From Botryococcus braunii (taxonomy: Eukaryota > Chlorophyta > Trebouxiophyceae), in assembly GCA_002005505.1 (NCBI GenBank), contig KV908362.1, forward strand, positions 744,702 to 772,646: DNA of 27,945 bases, given 5' to 3'. Positions 14,101 through 27,945 of the stretch are shown piece by piece. Under the pieces are notes generated by a model. That model did no database searches. It saw nothing but the letters and a program-made list of their open reading frames with translations, and had not been told where the DNA came from. The position numbers were made by a program, and so were the translations under genes. The first letter of the stretch is position 1. Every line of letters begins with the position of its first letter.

Positions 14101-17100
14101 AGTGTTGTGACATTGGTTACAGAGGGTATCAGACCTCAAGCTGCGGCATTCTTCATCAGTCAGTGAGTGATGTGGCTGCTGTACCACGCCTGTAGTGAAA
14201 AGTTCGAGGACTGCACACTGCATCCGAGGCGCCCGCACGCGGTCCAAGGACCCAGCCAGACTGTTGACGACTGTTGAAAAGTCATAGGTCGATGGGACCA
14301 ATGCTAGAACCTGGTCATTCACACCTAGTCAAAACCTAAAGACATACCTTATTTCGTTTCAACATGAGTTTGACTGACGACTCTACTTTCGAAGGCCCAC
14401 ACACCCCAAATTAACATGTCAACCCATATAAATCAGGTGTGCAGCAATAGGGCTATTCCAATCGGACATCCTTCCCATCTAGAGAATTCCAACATATGAC
14501 AAAACGCTCGTAGTTTAGTAAGTCATGTTGTCGATCTTGTTGTCACCAGTGCATGCTGGCTATCAGGTACATCGAATGGGTTACTAGATTTATCAGACCA
14601 CGTGCAAACACGTAAGAAACAAGCTCACCTGGGAAGCCCCTCCCCGAATGGAGGCGTTGCTTTCACATGCTCTAGCAAATACATGGGCGAGGCACTGATC
14701 CAGCCGCGATTTCAGGATAAAAGGCTGATGCAGAAAAATGTGGCTGATCAGAGAAAGGCATGCTGTTGCAACCTTCACATGTGCCTCACCTGCGGAGGTA
14801 TCAAGGCCATTCACGGCCGGAACAAGTTGCACACGTATAGTGACCATAATGCTTTTCAAAGGATCATCAAAAAGACAGACAGTCACTTTCAAGTCCGCAA
14901 GCCATCTGTAGGCCATATTTGCAGCAGCACCCCCACAGTCCGCTATGTAAGATATAAAGGACTCACGAAGATGATTGAAAAGGATATCTACAAGCTTTTC
15001 CTGGTGCATATGGAGTCCCTCCAGTGCCGCCCCATCGCTACTGTCGATCAGATTTTGCAATTCAAGTAGGGCCTCAGCTCTCTCCTGCAGATTTTGCAAG
15101 GAAAGAGATCAATCAAGGGCCCATGACCGAACTTCCTTTTGTGCATAAACTCCTTCCTTAGAGAGGTAAGCACGGTTGCCTGAGACATGGCATTGAATTT
15201 GGCCCCAGCATCTGTTACGGCCTAGTCATTTAGGTGGTAACGCATCATCCAGGAAAACTCGATGTTTGCAAAAGGCTGCTATTCAGTTCCTGATACTAGT
15301 GATGGCAGAGTCAGTATTGACCAATCAGGGTTTTAACTTGTCTTTCTTGATATGTGCAAGGTTGTTGTCCTTGTTTCGGTCGAAGGATGCAGGCAAGAAG
15401 CAGGAGCAAAAAGTACCTTCCAGTCTGTTCCCGGTGTATCCAGGGTGCCCAGTATGTCGGACAATGGTCGCCTTGCCAATGGACCATTACTTCCGGAACT
15501 TAATCTTTCAATCCTGCTGGGCAGACCAAGGGCACTATGCGGACCAGCTGCGAGGTCGGCTGCTGGGGAGAACACAGCATCGCGGCCTGCTCTCCAACCA
15601 TTACTAGATGTGGCAGCCTCATTCCCCAAATTAATCTCAGGAATTGTGTCTGTCAACACTCTCCATGCTCGATGCATGGGTTCTTGCACAGGCAGATCAG
15701 GCTGGCCCAAGTGCCGATATTGTATGCTGTCAAACTCTCCAGCAATGGATGTTGATTCATTGGGGCGAGGGCCTTTATGCCGCTTTACCAAGTGGTTGTC
15801 AACAGACAATGGATGAGGGGTATGGAGGGTATGCTGAATTTTTGAAGAGTTTGCCCCTGGCGTCATGGCGAGAGTAAAGCTTGGCTTCCTAGTTGAGGCT
15901 GGAACAGGTGGCTCCTGCACAGTCTGTTGGCGGTCCAAATCGCCCCTCAGAGCTATGCGCAGCGCTGCACCTCCAATCGACTTTCTGCCTTTGGCACGTG
16001 AAGGCCTGGGTATTTCCTCACTTGGGGTACTAGGTACAACATGAGGAATGGAGTAAACCCCTGCAATCCCTGCAGCAAATTGTCTCCAGTGTGCACCATG
16101 CACATGCCCACTGTCTCAAATTTGTTCAAAAAATAAATTAACAAAATAAATATAATAATTCAAAAAACAAAAAACACATCATAGCGTGAACAGGTGTATT
16201 ACCACCCCCCCCTCCCCTTTGTCACGAAAAAGGGGGGGGGGGTTGAGCAGGAGTGGCAACGAAAGGTTTCCAGTACAAAGATTGGCAAGCTACTAGTGTT
16301 TAAACCCAGAGGAGGAGCATGAACAGGGGAGTCACAGTTCTTTTTATCCTCCCAAGAAAAGTTTGTTCAGCTCAGAGCAGTGGCACAACACACACTATGG
16401 AGTTTATAAGAATGCCAACAGTAGAAAGTCACCTTGAGGTACAGCTGAAGTACCGCACTGCAACTTCTCGCGTGTCTTCAAACCAAGACTTGAGAGAAGC
16501 ACATTCGCACGAAGTGGCATTGATAACCGAAAGGACGCAAATAGAGACCTGGCAAGCGAACGAATATCTGAAAGGGCATCCTGCGCTGCTGACGCTATAG
16601 CTGTCTCAAGCAAGCCAGCACAGCGTTCATACTCTGCAAGTTCCCACTGCTGCAACACCTGGGGCAAATACAAACCACTTTACTTCAATTATAAACCCCT
16701 GGTAAAGTAATTCATCTGCACATTTCTACTGGCTGAATCAAAAACCAATAAGTCTCCAGTGCTCCTTAGTTGTTCAAACTAACGGTGCGTCCTCCCAAAT
16801 TGTGCATCCTGGCCACATTGCACTTCTATGGGAACATCTTGGTCCACTGCAGATTAAAGTGGCCAGGGCGTATCGTCACGCTGAATTGGAACAACTGGAC
16901 AACAGGGCAATTGGACGAGAGCCAGATAGACCAGGCAAGGTGTCACAAAGGTTTTGCGTTGTTGATGTGCCTTACATACCAGTAGGAGGTATTCGCAACT
17001 ACACCGCCGCAGTTTTGCATTACGATCTTCACAAATGGTGGAACAGATTATAGGAAGTAACCTGGCACCATGGCAATTGGATACAATGGTGCGGATGCAC

Positions 17101-18225
17101 TCATCAGCTGCATGGGCCATGACCTACATCCACTCCAAAAACAGCAGGTCACTGACAGACAATGGTAGAATGTCGGCTTTCAACATGAAGTCTATGCAGC
17201 TGCTTCCAGGCATACAAGCCTTGTGTCACGCTCACCAGAAGACCTTGAGAAGGGAGCCAAAAGGCATACTAATATGTGCAGAGCAACCACCTCGTCCCCG
17301 ATGCAACAGGCAAAATATCCATTAGCAAGTAGTCAAGTTCAAGTGGCAAAGTTCAATCCCAAAACGTGAGACCACCTGACGCCATTGTTGGCACTACAGA
17401 ATTAGCCTATTCCGCCACAGAGCTGTAAAGTCAATTTGTATTGTTGACAAGTTTTAAAAGACGATTGCACTCCAACAACATGACATAATTGAATTCCTCA
17501 TGAGGAAGGGTCCACCTGAACGGATATTGCTAGCACTTTAAACAGCTGCGGAATGAAATGGACAGCATATGCCTCAAAAGCCTTCCCATGTGCACAAGCC
17601 AGGACTCCAAGGGCTTGACAGACCGTCCGTGACACAGCAGATCGCCTGGAGGAAGGGCAACAGAAAAGATGTCTTCTCACAAGCCAACACAGGGGCGCAA
17701 CTTATACATCCCACTTGAATGAAGCAAGCATTGCTCTCAAACTGTGATGGTAGAGTTTATGCTGGTTTGCAAGCATTGGTTTAAGTCTGAATGGCACCAG
17801 GGTTAACAAAGAAGTGTGGGTTGATAAAGGATTTTAAACGAAAAGTTGGCAATGAGAATCCCACAGTCCTCATTGACTTCACGCGGTTCTGCTGCTTTCG
17901 ACCCATAAAACAATTACATCAAGACCACACCCATGGTCTAGCTTGGTCTAGTGTCAGATTATGGTGGACAATACCTATCACTTAGCTGCTGCGTGAGAGG
18001 CTCGCGGAGATCTCGTAGAATCTCATGGAAAGAATCATGTCGGGGTGCCCCACCCTTTACAAGCCCCTCAAGCTGCTGCAAGGCTTGAATCCTTTGGTCC
18101 CACGGGGTGGCTGGCTGCAACAGTGATACTATCTGTGCAACCTTTTCCCTGAGGAGACGCTCATTTTCTACGACGATGGGAGCAACAACTGGCAGGTTGG
18201 GCCCCATTGACAGTGGCCCCCCATC
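10463..18225 (-). CDS. CLASP: CLIP-associated protein (CLASP), 12 exons, N-terminus uncertain
   Basis: CLASP binds tubulin through TOG domains and stabilises or rescues microtubules at the cortex and at plus ends. Exons (minus strand): 17975-18225, 17516-17645, 16980-17123, 16433-16658, 15417-16060, 14629-15084, 14135-14310, 13662-13806, 12751-13390, 12322-12557, 11370-11648, 10463-10852. All have GT/AG borders and matching phases. They give about 1238 residues: a TOG2-type domain (~15-230), a Ser/Pro-rich basic linker (~250-460), a second TOG (~463-750), a second Ser/Pro linker (~760-1015) and the C-terminal TOG/CLASP_C domain (~1017-1238). The end [15 protein letters not shown] matches the typical plant CLASP C-terminus. 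Land-plant CLASP is longer, with an extra N-terminal TOG1. No exons for it were found up to CBP80 at 20992. Either translation starts at the in-frame ATG at 18207, or upstream exons were missed. Confidence 0.93.
11008..11180 (+). repeat. (AC)n microsatellite in last CLASP intron
   Basis: (AC)n spans about 11008-11083, then a (ACGC)n-like stretch and a C run, then (AC)n about 11139-11178. It is the only microsatellite found in the eleven CLASP introns. Confidence 0.95.
11370..11648 (-). CDS. CLASP: CLASP exon 11, C-terminal TOG domain
   Basis: The acceptor is TTGGGATTTCAG|CTGGAT and the donor AGAGAG|GTTCGT, giving 93 codons in phase 0. [20 protein letters not shown] starts the helical domain, followed by HEAT repeats that include [15 protein letters not shown]. 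Confidence 0.9.
12322..12557 (-). CDS. CLASP: CLASP exon 10, linker
   Basis: The acceptor is TTCTGCTTGCAG|GTCATGA, in phase with exon 9. The exon opens [14 protein letters not shown] and continues [18 protein letters not shown], a linker segment before the last TOG. The donor is CCAGAG|GTGCGC, or 12 bases on, AGTGAG|GTTGGC (exon edge 12310); both keep phase 0. Confidence 0.82.
12751..13390 (-). CDS. CLASP: CLASP exon 9, end of TOG and Ser/Pro linker
   Basis: The acceptor at CATGCTGCAG|GAAATTTAC is the only nearby one in phase 0. It gives [20 protein letters not shown], which fits the family's Q..LR.AL.....P.I...L. The rest is a linker rich in Ser, Pro, Gly and Asp. The donor is GGAGTAG|GTAAGC, phase 1. 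The open frame runs further right to 13474, but those codons are out of phase with exon 8 and are treated as intron. Confidence 0.85.
13662..13806 (-). CDS. CLASP: CLASP exon 8
   Basis: The acceptor is GTCTGTACTTTCAG|GTTATTC, whose first base completes Arg, and the donor is [33 protein letters not shown] and then [10 protein letters not shown] form the HEAT repeat that closes the second TOG. Confidence 0.88.
14135..14310 (-). CDS. CLASP: CLASP exon 7
   Basis: The acceptor is AATGACCAG|GTTCTAGC and the donor AGCTTGAG|GTCTGA, phase 2. [19 protein letters not shown] and then [18 protein letters not shown] match the SLLPALLRSLDEQRSPK-type repeat in plant CLASP. Confidence 0.88.
14629..15084 (-). 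CDS. CLASP: CLASP exon 6, second TOG domain
   Basis: The acceptor is TGCAAAATCTGCAG|GAGAGAG and there is a consensus donor, TTCCCAG|GTGAGC. The exon is 152 codons, phase 0. With the end of exon 5 it reads [17 protein letters not shown], the W..R..AL..L. signature of a TOG. HEAT repeats follow, including [20 protein letters not shown]. Confidence 0.92.
15417..16060 (-). CDS. CLASP: CLASP exon 5, basic Ser/Pro-rich linker
   Basis: This exon codes a low-complexity Ser/Pro/Arg linker between TOG domains. It contains [12 protein letters not shown] and ends [12 protein letters not shown] at GACTGGAAG|GTACTT, phase 0. Two in-phase acceptors 9 bases apart, at 16060 and 16069, are both possible. Such linkers carry microtubule and EB1 contacts in the family, but no canonical S/T-x-I-P motif was seen here. 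Confidence 0.85.
16203..16244 (+). repeat. C-tract/G-tract inverted repeat in CLASP intron
   Basis: ACCCCCCCCTCCCCTTTGTC is followed within a few bases by AAAAAGGGGGGGGGG. The arms could form a hairpin of about 12-15 pairs with a very short loop, in the intron between CLASP exons 4 and 5. Confidence 0.7.
16433..16658 (-). CDS. CLASP: CLASP exon 4
   Basis: The acceptor is TATTTGCCCCAG|GTGTTGC and the donor CCTCAAG|GTGACT, phase 1. It codes [20 protein letters not shown], then [13 protein letters not shown], the last TOG2 HEAT repeat. The final residues lead into the linker. Confidence 0.88.
16980..17123 (-). CDS. CLASP: CLASP exon 3
   Basis: The acceptor is GAGTGGATGTAG|GTCATG and the donor CTACTG|GTATGT, giving 48 codons in phase 0. 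[17 protein letters not shown] and then [16 protein letters not shown] match the TOG2 HEAT repeats of plant CLASP. Confidence 0.92.
17516..17645 (-). CDS. CLASP: CLASP exon 2
   Basis: The acceptor is TTGCCCTTCCTCCAG|GCGATC. The first base completes Arg, so the joined text is [19 protein letters not shown], the standard TOG intra-HEAT turn DRRS.V. The exon continues with [18 protein letters not shown]. The donor is CCGTTCAG|GTGGAC, phase 0. Confidence 0.92.
17975..18225 (-). CDS. CLASP: CLASP exon 1 (first visible)
   Basis: The exon codes for the start of a TOG2-type domain: [14 protein letters not shown], then [19 protein letters not shown], then [11 protein letters not shown]. This matches the W..R..A....EGL..GGA pattern of CLASP. 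It ends at GTGATAG|GTATTG in phase 2. Its right side can be an acceptor (TTCTGCAACAG|GATGGGG). Alternatively translation starts at the ATG at 18205-18207, with an in-frame TAA 39 bases upstream. Confidence 0.88.
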
Positions 18226-20991
18226 CTGTTGCAGAAGGCATGGCGATTAGCAGAGGAAGTGCAGTCGAATGAAATAGAGCGGTCTTCCACTCATCAGTCT
18301 CCCGGGCAGGACCTAAGCAGAAGTTCTAAGCCGAGCATAAACCAAACTAGCATAAACTCACTTTCAACGTTCCTCGTCGATCTGCAGCTTGGCGTATCAT
18401 TGAATTTGGGTCAGCTCCGTGAGAGCTATGTTCCTAAAGTGCAGTGTCATCATCTGGGTGCACTGGACTTGCACTGCAGTGAAACCCAATTGCAGAACGT
18501 CACAAGGGCTTCCCCTGTGTTCCTAAAGCCAGCCTCAGATGCCGACATGCCATATGCACCCTGCAAGTGATCCAACCCATGAGCAAGAGGACAGGAACTG
18601 TTATGAATAAATCAACAGACCAACAGCCTTGAGATGGCTGCGAAACATGTGGGCAACAGTCCCAGTTAGGTGCAAATGGCCACATCTGGTTTTAATCACT
18701 GCAGGACGACAGTAAGAAAGAGAGTAAATTGAAACGGAGAACAAACCTTGGGCAATTGCACCAATAGGCAGTCTGCCTTGCTCTGCAATGGGGACGCAAC
18801 AGAATTATTTACGATCCTGTAGCATGCAATACGCTTTTCAAAACTCTTTGAAACTCGTAATGATTAAGAAAAGGCCTGAATGGTCGATGGAGATCTGGTC
18901 CCGCTGCTCCCAGTAGCAGAATTTTGCTTCGTAAACTCAATAGGCAGAAACGACTATGCAATACGCTCGTGTCAAACTTTTATCTTGGTTGAGAAATCTT
19001 TTGTAAAGCTTTGCAGAAGCAGGAACATAAGACACGGCGTGGGAATGAGAAAGCGTTGTGTTTCGCTTATATTAGACCACGCGTGGGACTTCCACGGAGT
19101 CGATGACCTTAACCTTGAAATATTTGACATAAAAGACACAAGTGGTGTAAGACACTGACGTGCCTCCTGAATCTGTTGTGAGGTCATCAGTGCATTTGTA
19201 CGGCACGTTACCGAACTGTTTCAAAACAGGGGGCGATATCCAGCTACTGTACTATCCGCCGATTGTCAACGCCACGTCACCGTTTCAAACGGAGTTGTGC
19301 GTTTGTGTGTACCACTGTAGATCAGTTCCTTGGATCCCTCATCGGCGTATGATGATGCTTGCAAATGCAAATAGGCCATACTTCCATTTCTCGGTCTTTC
19401 GTCGAGTGGAGAGAATCAACATTTATTTGGGCAGAGGCTGAAACCTTGCGTTCTACAGGCGTGTATGCATGTATCTGGCAAGCAGAAGCGCACTAGCGTG
19501 GACTTCCGGGCTATTCCTGTACCCTTGATAGCTGCAGACCTGACCTACCACTTTCAGGCTGCGCGCTGTGGAAGTGTCATTTTATATAGAAGTAAGCTTA
19601 CTTCTTAAGATCTTAAGGTCATTCCAGTCCCGTACTAAGGATGAATGCTAGCAAGTTTATTGAACTGAAGCGATCCGGTTCAGGTACCTTTGCTAGTTGA
19701 TGCAGGAGTATGAGCACTCATGAGCTGGAGAGCATGGACAGTCAATCAGTCTGCGGTATTTCCTGTGGTGATTTGATATGCACGTCATTTGACAGCAAGA
19801 TGATGCCCATGCATTTGTAGTACATTCTTGACACTCGACAGGGGACGTCCGACATGGCCTGGCAACAACGCAAAGGGACTGAACCAGGCCTGAGCCAGTT
19901 CACCCATCCATGGCCGGTGGCCCCATGACGATACCCCTAATACCTTGCTTCACGCAGGGTGACCGATGCTACCCCATACATATAATCAACTGCACAAAAG
20001 TTGTATCCACAATTTCAAGGGAACCGACACTTAATCTTTGATCGCAGCCCACGATTTGCAATATTTGGTGAGGGCCAAGATTCCAAAGTGCAGCGCCCCA
20101 AACAGGCGTCCGTCATAAGCTTAAGGATTTCCCTGGCAAGAGGGACATTGACGCGTTTATAGAGGGTAGCTGCCTTCTAGAGGGAGAACGACAGGTCTGT
20201 CTACTTAGTGAATTCGGCAGTCCATGGCCCTCCGACCAGCTTGTCCTGACTCACTTGCAGGAGGTCTATTCTAGAAAAAGCGGCACACAGCCGGAGTGCT
20301 CTGCCCTGGCCTGGAAAGAACATACACAAACAGATGCATTGAACAAAATTATCTGCCTGCCCGGGGCTCGGGCCTCACTGCTAGGGAAAGGGAATGCCCA
20401 GGGATGTACGTTACATATCTGTTGCTAGGGAGCCTGGCCACGTGCATAAGATACCGCACCATCATGAAGGCTCTCTCACCAGCGATAGTTTACAACGCCT
20501 CAACCGGGACTGATCACAAAAAGGGGGAAATACATTTGGGGCCGGGGGGGGGGGGGGGGGGGAGGGTGGGCGGGGGACAAAAGAAGAATGCCTACAATTT
20601 CCTCCAATAACACTTGGACTTGAAGCCTTCAAGAGCAAAGGCAAAAAGGCCGCCACTCTAGATGTGGGCGACGTGCCAGCGGTGATATAAAAAAAGATGC
20701 TCAAAGCAACCAAAGGGCCCGCACTCACATGGCAGATAAAGTCGGCACGCCACCAGGTCATGCACGTGCATGTGCGTGTTTTTGCACATTCGCACTAGCA
20801 GATCCCTGGAGCTGATCAGGGTGGACAATGGACCAACATATACTGACACCCATCTACCATGAGAGTCGGTCAATGAATCGGTATATATCAACACAGAAAT
20901 CGTTTCAATGTCCACAGCGGCATTTCTTGCCCTCACACAGGGCCTCACCCCATCGTGGTATAGTAGTCTGCTTTGCGGCCTCTCACAACCG
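18226..20991. other. Gap between CLASP and CBP80
   Basis: It holds the CBP80 3' UTR on the right and either the CLASP promoter or missed CLASP TOG1 exons on the left. All frames were read for TOG1-like HEAT sequence and none was recognised. Plus-strand frames at 18880-19158 and 19160-19441 are open but match nothing known. A G run with flanking GGCC and AGGGT is at 20538-20568. Confidence 0.5.
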
Positions 20992-26899
<5,908 letters not shown>

Positions 26900-26944
26900 C
26901 TGCCTCTCTCCCCTCTCCCTTTCCCCAGTTCCCTCTCCCCCTCC

Positions 26945-26948
26945 CCCC

Positions 26949-27023
<75 letters not shown>
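26945..27023 (+). repeat. (CT)n-(AC)n microsatellite beside CBP80 exon a
   Basis: A C/T tract and (CT)n to about 26966, then (AC)n to about 27022. On the sense strand this places (GU)n then (GA)n immediately before the acceptor of exon a, leaving that acceptor without a normal pyrimidine tract. Confidence 0.93.
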
Positions 27024-27024
<1 letters not shown>

Positions 27025-27720
27025 CACAGGAAAAAGGTAAACAAACTTGAAAAAACAAAAACAAAAAGAACAAAAACAGAAGCGAAGATTGCTCGGAACA
27101 CCTGGGCTCCAGGCTTGAACCAGGGGGCGACTCCATGGCAACCCAGGTGTTAACGTCAGCCTTCGCGTCTATTTCAACAAGTTATTTTTCCCCCTCATGT
27201 AACGGCATATGGTCAAGTGTGACCAGCACACCCAACTGATGATTACCAAAAAGCCATCCCCAAATCCCCAGTGTGACAAAAAGACATGAAGGATGCGGCC
27301 AAACCAAAATCTGGAGAAGGGGCATGAAGATGGGGCTTGGTAAACAGGATAGCTTTCAAAAGTGTACAACAGTAGGCCCTCTGTGTCGATCCGCAACCAC
27401 AACAAAATCAAATAATTGGCAGCATGCATGCACACCCGCTTACAACACCAGCAAATCTGGGGGTCGCGTGACGCTTACAACAGTCCTGACAGAAAGGCAC
27501 TTGGAAAGCAATTCCTTGATGAATTAACACAAACACATGTTTCTCATACAAACTTTAAGGACATGGCAACACCAAGGGCCAACGCCCTTGAAAATAAGCT
27601 TGAGGAGAGAGCATAACCACAGTGCTGACGTGGGTCAGAGGTCGGGTGTGCGTCGCCGATATGCCAAAGGATATTTTGCCATGCACTGCCATGTGTCATG
27701 TGTCACACACCCCCGGACAG
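27024..27720. other. CBP80 upstream intron, no gene seen
   Basis: No CBP80 exon or other gene was recognised. A short plus-strand segment near 27331-27360 reads LGKQDSFQ, like the GRQDLFEV end of the dispersed repeat. Confidence 0.4.
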
Positions 27721-27732
27721 ACACACAAACAC

Positions 27733-27733
27733 A

Positions 27734-27794
<61 letters not shown>

Positions 27795-27831
27795 CTTACA
27801 CCCACCCCAACACGCACACATACACACAGAC

Positions 27832-27866
<35 letters not shown>

Positions 27867-27945
27867 CAGACACAGACACAGACACAGACACACAGACACA
27901 CAGACACAGACACAGACACACACAGACAGATAGAGCGAAAGAGAG
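27733..27945 (+). repeat. (AC)n then (CAGA)n/(CAGACA)n arrays
   Basis: (AC)n about 27736-27792, a short spacer, then about 110 bases of CAGA and CAGACA units to the window edge. Confidence 0.95.

Noticed and set aside
18751..18786. 36-base possible microexon on the minus strand (acceptor GTCCCCATTGCAG, donor CCCAAG|GTTTGT) as part of CLASP TOG1
   Set aside because: The acceptor is good, but 12 codons cannot be aligned to TOG1 and no neighbouring exons were found.
18880..19441. Two consecutive open plus-strand frames of about 92 codons
   Set aside because: They are in different frames, match no known family and show no splice or promoter support.

Overview
The window looks like nuclear DNA from a plant-lineage eukaryote, most likely a green or streptophyte alga with a repeat-rich genome. 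The reasons are short GT-AG-bounded exons, introns of about 0.2-1.3 kb, a CLASP whose exon-by-exon reading follows the land-plant protein, a plant-like CBP80, and an EamA transporter with a plastid-type N-terminus. The species cannot be fixed from the sequence. Nothing bacterial or viral was recognised.

Three protein genes are supported, all on the minus strand and read right to left. (1) CBP80, the large subunit of the nuclear cap-binding complex: seven exons between 26899 and 20992 encode the C-terminal ~527 residues; the 5' exons lie beyond the right edge. (2) CLASP, a microtubule plus-end TOG-domain protein: twelve phase-compatible exons between 18225 and 10463 encode ~1238 residues. The N-terminal TOG1 domain was not found. 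(3) The 5' part of an EamA/DMT-family transporter gene: ATG at 3306, exons 3135-3306, 2696-2970 and 1136-1390, probably continuing past the left edge. A possible further exon sits at 191-320.

Layout: 1-3306 EamA gene with a purine-rich tract and a very large compound microsatellite in its introns; 3307-10462 intergenic, holding degenerate plus-strand copies of a dispersed repeat with coding-like similarity, two orphan plus-strand ORFs, poly-C/G junctions, a compound microsatellite and an unusual cluster of hexamer palindromes; 10463-18225 CLASP; 18226-20991 intergenic; 20992-26899 CBP80; 26900-27945 CBP80 intron.

The genes have unrelated jobs (mRNA cap binding, microtubule regulation, metabolite transport) and are simply neighbours. 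The most striking structure is in the repeats: every one of the six complete CBP80 introns carries a microsatellite, against one of eleven in CLASP. One CBP80 intron also holds a 54-bp minisatellite of about nine units, and another a ~340-bp trinucleotide array. No clearly new biological system was found. The best leads are the dispersed coding-like repeat family, the apparently TOG1-less CLASP, the non-canonical end of the third EamA exon, and the recurrent poly-C/GGGG junctions.
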